Notes under the pieces: generated by a model | What the model saw: the letters and a program-made list of their open reading frames with translations, nothing else | Told to the model about the DNA's origin: nothing | Databases searched by the model: none | Shown here: positions 10,142 through 22,202 of the stretch, one piece after another | Layout of the letters: the number at the start of each line of letters is the position of its first letter | Numbering within the stretch: position 1 is the first letter of the stretch | DNA from: Cannabis sativa | Lineage: Eukaryota > Streptophyta > Magnoliopsida > Rosales > Cannabaceae | Assembly: GCF_029168945.1 (NCBI RefSeq) | Contig: NC_083604.1 | Span: 70,014,211 to 70,078,210 of the forward strand | Reading direction: 5' to 3' | Length of the DNA: 64,000 nt | Translations under genes and position numbers: made by a program

Positions 10142-13100
10142 CATGGTAATTGATTTACTTGCAAGAAATTTGGACTTTAAAACGATTGTTTGTATGTTCT
10201 TTGGATGGTATCATGTTGTATTGAGTGTTATTTGACGATTGATTGATGTTTGTAAACTTTTAGTGAAAAATAATTGCGATTTTATCTCTGGAATTATTTT
10301 TATTGGATAGTATGGAAAAAATTAAGCAAGTTAGCCTTTTACAGAACTTAATTTGGTTTTTATTTGAATTAGTTATGATTTTTTGAAGATTTGAAAAAAT
10401 CGGGGCTGTGCTAATATTTTCCTGCGATCGCAAATCTGTCCGTACAGTTCACAAGTTTTTTGTTTTTCTTCGATTTTTCATGCTTTTTCATGGAATTAAC
10501 TTCCGATTTTTGGTATAGTTTTGTATTTATACTATTACTATTCCTAATTCAATTCTAATTATCATTTTGAATTAATTTAATATTTTTTAAATTTAATTCA
10601 AGATATTAGTGTAATTTGAATTTGAATAGAATTAGTATCTATCTTCTTACTTAAAAATCTATCTTATTTTAAAATTTGATTATATCTTATCTTATTTTAA
10701 ATTTAAAAATAAGATATTTATAATTATGTAATTTTTAAATGATATAAGTTATTTTGCTAATTTTTTAAATTTTGTTATTTTATTTATTTAAATTACATTT
10801 AAAATTTGAAAAAGATATTTATTTATCTTTTCTAATTTTTTATTTAATTTTTTTTATAAAATAACATTTAAAATTTAAAAGTAGTTAGCAAATTTTTGAA
10901 ATGATATTTAGGTTGGTTGAAACCTAATTTTTCAAAATTGTAGGTTTAATTTAAAATTTAATTTTTTTTTAATTTTCGAATTTTTTCAAATTTTTTTTCA
11001 AATTTTCGAAATTTTTTTTATTATTTAATTAATTATTTTCGAAATTAAATATTTAATTTAAAATTAAATAAATCCTACATCCAACTATCCAGCTAACCTT
11101 GTTGCAGGAGTATGTGTTTTAGCTTATGTGTAAGTTTTCAAAACCTATTATTACTTGATTGCAAATAGCCATGGTTACTTTTTGCCAGATCTAATGATCT
11201 GATGGCTCCCTTGGTCAAGTTAATAATTTGTAACAGGTATATTTACAATCTTCTTTCATCTGTGTATGACCTAGCAACATGATAGGACCCATCCAAAGTG
11301 TGCCTGTGTGAGCCTATGTGTTTAATTTGATTATAGATGCATATAGGTTGCTGTTGCTAAAATAAATTATCATAGTTCTTGATAGAATTTATTTAGGCCC
11401 ATTTAGTTTTTTAGGCCTATTCAATTAATAACAGTTGTTCTTATTAAGGTTAAATTCCTCTCTTTTGGGCCTTGTGTGAGAGTTGGGAGCCATAGAAGTG
11501 GGTACGACATACTGAACCCAGCACCCCCTCACATGAACCACCCCAATTGTGAAGGCCCATTTGCCTGATTTGAACAACTGTACTAGGTTAATTAAACTAG
11601 TTTAACCTAATAAAATTGATTAGCAACATAATTAATTTCATTTATTTTGAAATTAATTTAAGAAAATTATAGTTTAAAGAATTTTTTATTCTAAGCTAAA
11701 CTATATGTATTTTCTTGTATTTAATTAAATATAGAATTATAACCATCTAGATTCTTTCTGGAGCTTAATTTAAATTTTTCATTAAATATTCCTATTTAAG
11801 TTGATATTTAGTTATCTACAACTAACCAACTTAAATCTGAATATCTTTTGAATTTCAAATTTCAAAATTAAGTTGAGGAATTTTAGGTATTGGTTATTAA
11901 GATTCTTCAGATATTTTTTAAGTTAATATCTTTTCGAATATTAACTTAAAATGGAATATTTTAGATATTTTTTAGGTTAATATCTTTTCGAATATTAACT
12001 TAAAATGGAATATTTTCAAATTAAGTGGTTACAACTTAATTTTTGATATTTAATTAAATTTAAATTTGAAAATATTTAAGTTCTAGATTTTTTCTAATAC
12101 AACTTAAATTAGATATTTTTTCAAATTTTGTGGAAAAGATACTTAGTTAAATAAGATATTTTCTAGATAGTTATTTCTAGACTACTTATTATTTCTAATA
12201 TTAAATAGGAAAATATTATAAATTGTGAAATTAATTATTTAAATAATTAATTTTGGTACAATTTATTTTAAGTATATTTTTTCCTAGTATTAAACTAGAG
12301 ATTAATAATTAAGCCTTCTCTACACTTAATTATTTATTTCTTGAATTTAATACATTTAATTAATTTGAAAAATTAAATATCTAAGTTGATTTTCATCATG
12401 ATACTTAAATATTTCTTTTTCATGACATTTAATTAAATAGAAAATTATTTTTAGTTGAAATTTATTTTTTCAACTAAATTTAAATAATTTTCAAAATATA
12501 TTTTTTCTTTATTTTATTAATCAATTTTTCGAAATTGCATTTCTTAAATGCTAGAATTTCGAATTTTATCTTGAAAAATAGATTAAGTTGTAAATTAATT
12601 ATTTATTTTAATTAATTCTTGGATCAACTTAAATCAATAATTTTTTTCATTTATTGATTAATTTAAAATAAATTGAATTAAAGTATATTATTAGAAATTG
12701 AATTAATTAGTCAAAGGAAAATCTAGATAGATGATATTTTTGCTTGAAGTATTTTTCTAGTGTATTTAATTAAATAGAAAATTAATATTTAAGTTGATTT
12801 TCATCATCATACTTAAATATTTGAAATTTTTCTTATATATTTAATTAAATAGGAAAATTATATTTTTTGTTGTAAATTAATTTTATTAATTAATTTTGGG
12901 CCAACATTAAATTAGAATAATTTTTCCAGGATTAATTTTTTATTTTAACATGCATTTTCGAAAATTGTATTCTTAAATACTTTAATTTTTCGAAATGCAA
13001 TATATATTTATAGAAAATTAAATTTGAGTTGTAAATTAATTTATATTAATTTTGTAACAACTTAATTGAATATTTTTCTAAATATTTATTGGAAATTATT

Positions 13101-13260
13101 ACTAAGATGGAAATAATTCATGTTATTTTTATATCCATCTAAGTAAAATTTATAAATATTAAATTAAAATTTATATTTAGAATTTTTCATTCTAAATTAG
13201 AAATTTTAAATAAATATATATTTAAAATAAATAAATTAAATAAAGAGAATCAAAGAAAAT
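10142..13260. other. Non-coding AT-rich spacer inside nested copia element
   Basis: About 3.1 kb between the primer site and the first pol-like sequence has no open frame. It is dominated by A/T blocks such as ATTTAATTAAAT and TTAAGTTGATTTTCATCAT, which recur in several degenerate copies (about 12340-12440 and 12760-12860). A 53-bp tandem duplication at about 11910-12016 carries the dyad AAGTTAATAT...ATATTAACTT in each copy. This looks like sequence amplified inside a non-autonomous element. Confidence 0.7.
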
Positions 13261-14599
13261 ACAACTCACTTTAAATAATGAGCTTGATTATTATTAAGAC
13301 ATTCGATCTCCATTGTGGGTTTTACACCGCGTTTGTTTTAGTGAGTAATCCTCCCTAATGGAGGAACGTTCATTAGCAATTTCGCACCGTTTAACCTCGC
13401 ATGATAAGTAGTTTGTAAGTGTTTTGTATGGTATGGATCACCCTAATGGTGGCGACCATACTTGACTTGCAAATTATGAAACAATGGTGGAAGCTCATAA
13501 GATAGAATTGCCTTGACTCTCGCCTAAACGGGACAACGCTGAATTCCAATCTTGATCGAATAAAAGGTTGCTAGAATGTTTAACATTTTAGACGAGCTGA
13601 CAACTCTATTCAATAAATGGTAGCTTTGACTCTCGCCTAAACGGGACACTGATATCAGTTTGTTGAAAACCTTGGAAATTATTTAGGATTGTAAGTTTTA
13701 GTATTTTCACTTTTCATTCCTACTTGCTATATGTTTATAATTTTTGAATTGTGTATGAATTTATATTGAACCATGTTATTTTTTGTTATTAAGTTGTAGT
13801 TTAATTTCGAATCTTCATTGTTGGTCTAACTTGGCTTGTTTATCTAATGAGATAAATCCCTAGTGGATTTTCACCATTAGACATTCATAATAGTGTTAGA
13901 TCTCAAAAGATAAATATTGTATATGCGACATCTAGCTGTTCATCAATTGATGACACCTTAGACTAGTATTTTTACGATATGAAACAAGAAGATTGTATAA
14001 ATAAGATTACTTTGACTTTCGCTAATCGAAGCATCGTTGGATTCTTATTTTAAACGAAATTATCCTAATTCCTCTTAGCTTATTCATTTCGAATTAGCTT
14101 AATAGCATATCATTGGATGAATGGTCTATAAATCATTTCATGTCATTCTATATTTTCTCTTAAGAAATTAAATGACGCATATGATTATAATCCCGAAATT
14201 CAATTCCTAATTGATATAAATCCTCAATCTTAGAAATCTCCTACTTGTATGGGCAAATCTGACTTAGAGTTTGTATTAGTAGTGGTGGTCCAAGAAATAA
14301 TTACTCATTATATTTGGTTGAATTTAAGTCTTTGACTTTAATTTTAGAATCCAAACAGAAATTTTCTTATATTTCTAATTCCAGAATACAATACAGTTAC
14401 ACTTTCTCAAGTGTTTAATATCCATCTTCTATTAATGGATTCAAACTGTATGGAATATGAGTTAGGTATTCTGTGACCAGGATCCACTTGCAGTATTCTA
14501 AGAACTCTTTGATGTAACTAAACCTATGTCATCAATAGACACTACCACATTTTTTTTAATCTATGGCATTTGTATCTTGTTTATAGTGGATTTGACAAG
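13261..14599. other. Non-coding middle part of nested copia element
   Basis: This stretch is less AT-rich and has no open frame. A 22-bp motif (TTGACTCTCGCCTAAACGGG and two more bases) occurs at 13513-13534 and 13626-13647, with a weaker relative near 14029. It may be decayed gag-region sequence, but I cannot align it to a gag domain. Confidence 0.5.
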
Positions 14600-16370
14600 A
14601 TCAAGCTCTGCAAAGAGTTAATATGCCTATATCCACTGAAAGTAGTTCATCTCATTCGCAGATGGATGTACATTCAGGGGTGGATATGAGTTTATCGTTG
14701 TATTCTTAAAACGATAACTCAAGATTATACCTTTTAGCAAAGAAATTTGAAATGTTTGAAAAATTTCATTAATTTCTAGCAATGGTTAAAACCATTAAGG
14801 TAAGTGGTTAAAGATCTTGCGAACTGATAGGGGTGGAGAAATAGTTAGTAGATATGCAGTTCAAAGATCATTAAATTGATTTTTGAATTATATCCAAACT
14901 TACCTCCCCAGAAATTTCGAGTTGCATATTGATGGTTAGTTAGTAGTCATTGCCTAATTCCTTCTATGGTAATACAATTTCAGAATGCTGTAATGATTGT
15001 ATACTTAATGCAAATCATTACTAGATTCATGGATGACCTAATCAAAATCTTAAGAAAAGCTAGAACCATTAACCATGGTTTGTTAGCTATTCTAAGTGAT
15101 TAGGGGTGGACCATCCCATTGTCAATAGATAAGAAAGTGTTTGTTCAAACAAATACTACTTTTCTAAGAAAATGACTAAGTCTGAAAACAAGTAGCAAAT
15201 AAAGGAGATATTTAATTCTTGATTCCAAAAGTGTTCTATCATCTTATATAACATATGATGATCCCACTGCCTCTGTTGTCTTGTCACAACCGAAGAGATC
15301 AATACCATTTAGTTTTCTTAGACATAATTCACGGTACCTTGTCGTAGTGGGAGAGTTTCTAGGAACTCACCTTCTTATGACTTGGGAGACACTAGTGATT
15401 AAAATCCATTGTGAGTTTAAACAAGTAATGGATTGTCAAGATAAGAAACTAAGAAGAAAGCCAATAGAACTATGGTTTAATCCATTCACATGGAGTAACC
15501 TAAAGTTTTCTATTACAAGGACATAAAAGGAAATTTTTGTTTATAACTCCATTCAATGGACTTAACAAAACTTCCTGTTCCTAGTATTATAGGTTTGAGT
15601 TTATCTAAACCTATGGCTTGTGGTATACCTGGTAATTACTTACTCTAATGCAAGTAACTTACTTTAGTAAGATGCTGAAGCATTTTCTTTCTAATGGCAA
15701 TCTATAGAAGCTTCACAACTTCTTAGGTATAGATTTTATTTATCTAAGGAAAAGTCTCAACTATTCCAGAAAAGATAAAGCCATGAAAGAATTTCTTATA
15801 TCAACAGTGAGAGGTCCTAGATATGCTTTTGTATGCCTTAGACCAGACACCTACTGTTGAGTGGGAGTAATGAGTAGGTATCAGATTAATCCAGGAGAAG
15901 AACATTGGAAGACAATCAAGTAAATCCTAAGATTAAGAAGAGGAACTATATGTTAGTCTATAAGGGTGTGTTTAAAACTCTTAGACTACACCATATCAGA
16001 TTTCGAAATTTGCCTATGTGCTAGTAAATATTTCTGATAAGATGGTGATTACTCTGAGGGTGGAATAGTGATTTTGGAGAAGTGTAAAAACCTATCTGAA
16101 GTCTCTAGGTCTACCAGAGAGGGACTGAATGTTAAAGTTGCAGGAAAGATACTTATTCAGTCTAAGGAAAGTTCTATACATCTTTGGCACCATTCCAAAT
16201 TGCCTTAAACTACTAATGTTAATTTCCTGATTAACCAAAAGTAGTTGCCAAAGGTATAGAATCCAGTATCCCAAGAGAGTAGACATATAGAGAGGAATTT
16301 CACATTATCAATGATTTTGTGATTAAAGAAAGAGTAATAGTGGAGAAAAGGTTGTGCTTAATTCAACCTT
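14600..16370 (+). pseudogene. Decayed copia pol (integrase, RT and RNase H remnants)
   Basis: Short frames separated by stops and frameshifts follow copia order. LRTDRGGE (about 14815-14840) is the integrase segment before the catalytic acid. MVSSHCLIPSMV-like residues near 14930-14980 match the usual MMSYS..LP.SFWGYA block. GPRYAFVCLRPDT then SRYQINPGEEHWKTIK (about 15810-15920) is the RT-RNase H connection with its LRPD and NPGxxHW signatures. HIERNFHIINDFVIKE (about 16285-16330) is the end of RNase H. The catalytic YVDD box of RT was not found. No protein can be made from this copy. Confidence 0.8.
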
Positions 16371-16465
16371 TCAGATCCTATTACGAGGAGTTTACTACTA
16401 CTACACTTGATTTGTATATCAAGGTGTTGAGATTATTTGAAACGCACTTTTTGTTTTATATTAGT

Positions 16466-16478
16466 GCAAGTGGGAGTT
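16466..16478 (+). promoter_or_regulatory. Polypurine tract of nested copia
   Basis: GCAAGTGGGAGTT lies directly before the right LTR, as typical of copia elements. Confidence 0.8.
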
Positions 16479-18358
16479 TGTTGGGTTTTATGCCCTAAAT
16501 AAAACTCATTTCAATATAATCAGATTTACTTATTAATATAGATCAAAAATAACATTTAATGTTGCATGGTTCACATGATTTATTTCATGATTATATGTAC
16601 ATAATGTATAGATTCATCTGAAACCCTTTTCACATACTTGATCCTGTTTATTGTGCCGTCAACACATTGGAAAGTAAACATGACTATGTGAATAAAGTTT
16701 CCTAGATTTATCAGACACAGGGTTTTACTGATATGATAATCTACAACAAGAGTTTACTTGTATTTGGAGAAATACTATGTTCTTTCCAGAACATTGGTTA
16801 AAGTAAAGCTCAGGTTGGATGCATGGAGTATGTATCGGAAGGGACCGATATTGAACTTTGACTTAGATTTATTAAACTTACCGTAAAATCTATTCAAGTC
16901 AATATCGCCTAGTTGATCCTAGATCAAATGATCTTAATCCTGTTATGATTAGGCTCAATCTTGAAAGGCTATTCGTGTTCTTTGATTTGTTAGTTAAGCC
17001 TACTTTTAGGTCAGGGTGATACGTACATTTTGGGAACACGGTAGTGCAATTGAGTGGGAGCGCTAGCATAAACATGGAATCTATAGCTTCTATCTGGCGA
17101 ATAGTAAGCAAAGGATGATCTCCTTCGAGCTTGACCAAACGAAAATAAATGGTGGAGATCTCATTTCACATAAGTTGAAATATCATTTATACGGGGTCAA
17201 GTGTTTTAAGGAATAAATACATTGTAGGGTGTAACGGTAATTTAATCCCTTTACAGTGTAGATCATTCATATAGAGGATCATTGATCACATTAGGATTAT
17301 AACAATGGATAACTAATGATGTGTCTATATGGTGGAACATATAGAGCATTCTATATACTGAGAGTGCAATTCTAAGTTCTATGCGTGGATTCAACGAAGA
17401 ATTAATAAGTTAGTGAATTTTAGTGCTAAATTCTTGATCTACTTATTGGAAGCTCGGTTATATAGACCCATGGTCCCCCCACTAGTTGAGATAATATTGC
17501 TTGTAAGACTCATGTAATTAGTTTTGATTAATCAATTATAATTCTCAAATTAGACTATGTCTATTTGTGAAATTTTCACTAAGTAAGGGCGAAATTGTAA
17601 AGAAAGAGTTTATAGGGGCATATTTGTTAATTATGATACTTTGTATGGTTCACTTAATAAATATGATAAATGACAATATTATTTAATAATTATTTATAGC
17701 TATTAAATAGTTAGAATTGGCATTTAAATGATTGAATTAGGAAATTGGCATTTTTGAGAAAATCAGATACAAAAGGTGTTAAAATTGCAAAATTGCAAAA
17801 AGCAAGGCCCAATCCATTAGTGTATGGTCGGCCACCTATTGTAGTATTTTAAGTTGATTTTTTCATTATTTTAATGCCATATAATTCAAATCTAACCCTA
17901 GTGGAATGCTATAAATAGATAGTGAAGGCTTCAGGAAAAACACTTCTTCTGATTCAGAAAAACTGAGCCTCTCTCTCTCCCTATCTTTAGCTACCACTTC
18001 TTCTTTCTTCTTCCTTTGAATTTCGAACTACCTTAGTGTATGAGTAGTGCCCACACACATCAAGTGATACCTCAATCATAGTGAGGAAGATCGTGAAGAA
18101 AGATCATCAGCAAAGGAGTTTCAGCATCAAAGATTCAGAGAAAGAGATCCAGGTTCAGATATTGATAATGCTCTGCTACAGAAAGGAATCAAGGGCTAGA
18201 TATCTGAACGGAAGAAGTCATATTATTCCGCTGCACCCAATGTAAGGTTTCCTAAACTTTATATGTGTTTATTTCATCGTTTTAGAAAGTTCATATTTAG
18301 GATGTTAATAAACATACTTGTGAGTAGATCTAAGATCCTGGTAAAATAATTTCCAACA
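16479..18358 (+). repeat. 3' LTR of nested copia element
   Basis: 1880-bp copy of 8249-10127 with about ten single-base differences by eye and the same TATA box at about 17909-17918. It is followed by the target duplication tctat and then the resumed gag of gypsy element 1. Confidence 0.92.
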
Positions 18359-18820
18359 TCTATCATTTCCGACCACTCCCATAAAATTCAATATTCTTTC
18401 GATAACAGTCAACCACTGTTCAGCCTTAAGAACATCAGGACCTCCCAAAAATACTAGAGGTGCTTGCTTTCTGAACCTCTCATATAAAGGCTCCATGCGG
18501 TTACCAGCAACATGTTGCTTAGCTGGCACCGCAGGGGCTGCAGGAACCGCAGCAGGCGGTTGCGGGGGAAGCTCAACAGGAGCATCCCGCTGCCTACGTC
18601 GTCGGATCTCTTCTTCTTGTTGCTCAATTCTAGTTTGCATCTCAGCAAACCTTTGTTCCCAATCAATCGGGGCCTGAGGTGGATTCTCCTGTCCACCTCT
18701 CGAAACACGACCGCAGCCTCTACCGCGTCCACGGGGGTTTTGGGGATTTCTACCACCCCGACCACCTCCGGTCTCAACCAATTCACCCTGCCTTTTAACG
18801 TTTCGCTGGTCGTCCATCAT
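18359..18820 (-). pseudogene. Gag of gypsy element 1, N-terminal part
   Basis: Starts at ATG 18820 and is open up to the copia insertion at 18359, about 154 codons. It has a basic, glycine/arginine-rich start (GGGRGGRNPQNPRGRGRG), a coiled segment with EQRFAEMQTRIEQQEEEIRR, a proline/alanine-rich linker and the conserved PLYERFRKQAP and KAEQWLTVIERIL that open the gag capsid domain. Codons read past 18359 into copia LTR sequence are not gag. The rest of gag resumes at 8248. Confidence 0.88.
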
Positions 18821-19043
18821 TTAGGACTTAGCCTGCGAACCCACAAGGCACGTAGGTCAGACAGTGGTCAAAATATTTTCAAGACCGCAATTAAGATTTA
18901 GAACATCTTAATTAATCATATATACAACACAACATATCTTAAAACAGTTTGCAAAGAGAAATAAAGCTTACGGAACCGTGAGTTGAACTCGACACTGGCC
19001 TTGATTGTACATATCTTGACGGTCTTCAGTGGACAACCTGGTG

Positions 19044-19055
19044 GCTCTGATACCA
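19044..19055 (-). promoter_or_regulatory. Primer binding site (tRNA-iMet) of gypsy element 1
   Basis: The complement reads TGGTATCAGAGC, three bases inside the 5' LTR. This shows that the right LTR is the 5' LTR and the element lies on the minus strand. Confidence 0.9.
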
Positions 19056-19058
19056 AAC

Positions 19059-20486
19059 TGTAACGCCCGTATTTTAAAATTAATGAACTCGAAAGTTAAT
19101 TTTAATAATTTATATCTTAATAACCAAAAGGATCGGGATCCCGAAATCAAAATACAAGTTAGAAGTACTTTACTATTATGTACATATATTTTTTTTTTAA
19201 AACTAACCTGCTAAAATGCAACTCCAAAATACAGACTCCAAAATACTAAGAGATCGAAACCCTCCAGGTTGCACTGCCGCGATATGTACAATCATGCCGA
19301 GCTCTGCCTCACTGTTCCTCCAGCTTTGCTTTTCCCTTACCTACACAAGGTAGCAAACTGATGAGTCAACAGACTCAGTAAGATATGCAAGAAAAATATA
19401 AAAGTAATGTAATGTCGGCTTTATGATTAAGCCGCCCTTAGCTTAATAACCAAGCTCACCAAATGGTTAAGAACGTTCTTAAGGGAAGTACGACTACTAT
19501 ACCAAATGCACTAAAGTACCAAAACTAGTACTTGTGTTGGTAGAGCCTTAACTGTACTCCTGGGAATTACTAAGTGTTGTACCACGAACACGACGTACCC
19601 TTGGTACTCGTGTTGGTAACACTGTAACCACAATTATAACAACACTATACTAACACTCCATAAATCATATTTAAACTAGTGTTAGTAGTGCAACAAATAA
19701 ACAATCATATATTCTTATATATATTCTTACGCTATCTTACCTCGTTCCGTGCTCAAGTGTGCCGGTCAGTCTGAGTGGAAACGAAGCTAGACGCTTTACA
19801 GCCCTAAACCGTTCAAAATCTGATGAGAGACACGCTAAACACATAACAGTTATTTAAAATATAGACTATGCTTAACCCTATTGATAAAAAGGATGCCAAC
19901 ACCCTAAATTACTTGAAAACGGGAAAAACTAGGGCTCGGGAAAAAGTCCCAACCGGCAGACCGGTTCCCAACCGGAACCCCAGTTCCTGGGTACCAACCG
20001 GTCGACCGGTTGCAAGGGGCTTCTCAGAACCGGTCGACCAAATCTGAGCTGGGGACAAAAATTCGACCCCTTTAACTCAAATCAAGCCCAAACTTTTCTA
20101 CAACTTCCAGAATACCTGTAAACATCATACTAAACCAATCCCAAGCAATAAAACTCAACAATTCACACAAATTTTTAAATAGCTATTAACCCACAAGGGT
20201 AATTTGGTCAATATTAAACCCGAAAATTCAATACTTAGCAAAATACCCCGAACAAATAACGTACATCAAAATATAAAATATGACTCTCTAAAGGCCCCAA
20301 CGCCACGTTCCACAGCTTCCGAACACCACACAGAAATTAGGTAAATAACATAAAATAGCATAGAAAAACACATATGATATATTAAATATATTTTCAAAAT
20401 ATGCATTTCATAAGTATTAATTTAATCTCATTTAAGAACCTTAATTATTTAATAATACAAAGCATTAAACATATGCGGTCTTTACA
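19059..20486 (-). repeat. 5' LTR of gypsy element 1 (internally deleted)
   Basis: 1428 bp, colinear with 2135-4050 but lacking the stretch equivalent to 3262-3744. The deletion ends share the pentamer caaat. Both LTR ends and the target duplication are intact. The GC-rich palindromic patch (19950-20040) and the CTGAGTC core (about 19320-19385) are retained. Confidence 0.92.
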
Positions 20487-20491
20487 TTTAA

Positions 20492-20907
20492 TGTAATAAT
20501 CGTATCCAAATAATTATTAAATAAAAAATACAATTTAAATATTTTAATTATTATGACAACAAAATGTCTTAACAAAAAAAATAAACTTTTATTCTCTCTT
20601 TCTTTTAAATTTCACCAACTTAGTAAAAAATTTCAAAATAGATAATCAATAATGTGAAATCTAATTGTTTAATTAAATAATTAGTATAACCTAATGTTAT
20701 ACATCATCCTAGACATTGTGGGGATTATAAGTTTATAAAATTAAACTTTCAATAAGTAGAAATAAAATTTAACAAATATATTTCCTAACTTATAGTTCCT
20801 CATGACTCCACTACACTATAGGCTTAGAATTGAACTCCTGATTTTATAGAATGTTTTATATACATAATATAGATACGTTATGTAAAAATATAAATATATT
20901 ATTCTAT
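20492..20907. other. Unassigned AT-rich DNA
   Basis: No gene or recognised repeat. Sequence flanking the gypsy insertion. Confidence 0.5.
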
Positions 20908-21063
20908 TGGGGCTTTTTCATTTTTACACTTTAAAATAATTTTTTTTGCATTTTTACAAAATTCTATATAGAAACCCCTATTGCAACTAGCGCTGCAACC
21001 ACTTTAGAAACCCAAACTGTAAATTTAAAAAAAAAAAAAATAGTATATGGGATAATTCCCCTA
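20908..21063 (-). repeat. Small dispersed repeat (copy A)
   Basis: About 155 bp that is the reverse complement of the two halves of the repeat at 26559-27447. It shares a GGTTGCAGCGCTAGTTGCAA-like centre, a poly(A) stretch and ends reading GGGGAATTA and ...CCCCA. It is uninterrupted here and so gives the empty-site form of copy B. The short G/C termini could be inverted repeats of a MITE, but I cannot assign a superfamily. Confidence 0.65.
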
Positions 21064-21621
21064 TTTTATTTAATTAAACTTTTAGTATTATTTTATTGGT
21101 TTGAATTAATATACCTATAAATCCTAAATCTATATATACTTTTATTTCAGAAAACCTAAAAATGTAAGGCTTTTCATCATTATTCACTGAGAGAAAAGAA
21201 TTGTTCTTGCTAATGTGTTCAGAAAAAACTCAATAATAAAATATACAATTTTATCATAATTAGCCCACACTAATTCTTGTATGTGGTGGTATATCTGGAA
21301 GATTGCAGTGTGAGTTTGTCATCACTATCTTAAGGATACAACTTACGAAAAAATTCGAGGATACTTTGACTCGTTCCAAGAGATAAATATATCCTTTTAT
21401 TTTTTATTCCAAATTTAATATATGGACATAAGGATATCCTAGGGTGTGGTACAATAATAATCGTTATTAATACTTCTGTCGCGTACCTAATTTAGTACTA
21501 CAAAACTAATAATTACATGTATTGATTCTTGAGTTATCAATCATTCTTGTAATAAGTAGCTTATGTTTCTACTACCAATGCTCATAGGAATTGTTCAAAC
21601 CTCGAGATTGGGATATAGTTT
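21064..21621. other. Unassigned DNA
   Basis: No gene seen. Some LTR-like texture (TG-rich blocks around 21270-21330) but no termini could be defined. Confidence 0.4.
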
Positions 21622-21800
21622 CACTACTATAAAATAGGCTTTTTTCTACTTGTCAACACGACGGTCAAAGCCCAGAATTGACAGAAAAGATTAGCAAGAA
21701 CATTTATGGTCGATTTTACAATAACGCACGATAGCATCTATTGAAATAGACGTAAGGGTCTTTACCGTCGATTCACAATTGACGCTACAAACTAATTTTT
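21622..21800 (+). mobile_element. Terminal fragment of a CACTA-type DNA transposon
   Basis: Begins CACTACTATAAAATAGGC, the terminal signature of plant CACTA (En/Spm) elements. Short subterminal motifs such as GACGGTCAAAG, GGTCGATTTT and CCGTCGATT recur over about 170 bp. No transposase and no opposite end were found, so it is treated as a remnant. Confidence 0.55.
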
Positions 21801-22202
21801 TACCTCTCAGTTGTTGGGCCAAGCACGTTTAACTAAATTAAACCCTATATCCCTCATAACTCAAACTTTAAAAATATCTGTCGCCCACTCATCTCTCTCT
21901 CTCATTGTGATTTTTGCAGATGTGGTGTTCTTGGGTGAAAACGGTGTCATTGAAGACAATGCTTTGGCATGGTTGCTCGAGCTCTGGTGGTATTTGGTGG
22001 CTCTGGTTTTTTCTCCAGTGGAGAGCTATATATATTTTTTTAACTCGTGATAAATGTTCACTTTTACTGGTTAATAGGTGCCCAAATTTTTTGCACCTAC
22101 ATAGTCGTCGATTTGGAGAACTAACTAAAAAACGTTATGCAGTTGATTCTAAACCGATGAGAAAACCAAATTTTGCAGTAGTGGAATTTGTTTGGTTTTT
22201 AA
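21801..22202. other. Unassigned DNA with short chance frames
   Basis: Two overlapping plus-strand frames (79 and 111 codons, 21811-22249) show no domain and run into a MITE. I do not regard them as genes. Confidence 0.4.

Larger units (their letters stand above)
8249..18358 (+). mobile_element. Nested Ty1/copia LTR retrotransposon with degenerate coding region
   Basis: Complete element inserted in the gag of gypsy element 1. LTRs are TGTTGGG...CCAACA at 8249-10127 and 16479-18358. The 5-bp target duplication tctat lies at 8244-8248 and 18359-18363. A primer site for initiator tRNA-Met is at 10130-10141 and a purine-rich tract precedes the right LTR. By eye the two LTRs differ at only about ten to a dozen positions in 1.88 kb, so the insertion is recent. 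The interior has no long open frame, only decayed copia integrase, RT and RNase H pieces. The element therefore looks non-autonomous and was probably copied by proteins from a relative. A related truncated LTR lies at 24382-25612. Confidence 0.92.
2135..20486 (-). mobile_element. Ty3/gypsy LTR retrotransposon, Del/Tekay-type chromovirus (element 1), carrying a nested copia element
   Basis: Complete element in reverse orientation. LTRs begin TGTAAC and end TTTACA; a 5-bp target duplication tttaa lies at 2130-2134 and 20487-20491. The primer binding site (complement of 19044-19055) matches the 3' end of initiator tRNA-Met (TGGTATCAGAGC). A purine tract precedes the 3' LTR. The order of coding domains is gag, protease, reverse transcriptase, RNase H, integrase and a chromodomain-like tail, which is the gypsy order. 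The conserved tail [16 protein letters not shown] fits the Del/Tekay clade. The gag gene is interrupted at 8248/18359 by a copia element. The insertion lies inside the right target duplication of the LINE at 1374-2120. Confidence 0.93.

Noticed and set aside
12340..12860. CRISPR-like or satellite array
   Set aside because: Repeats are degenerate A/T blocks without regular spacing, inside a plant retrotransposon.
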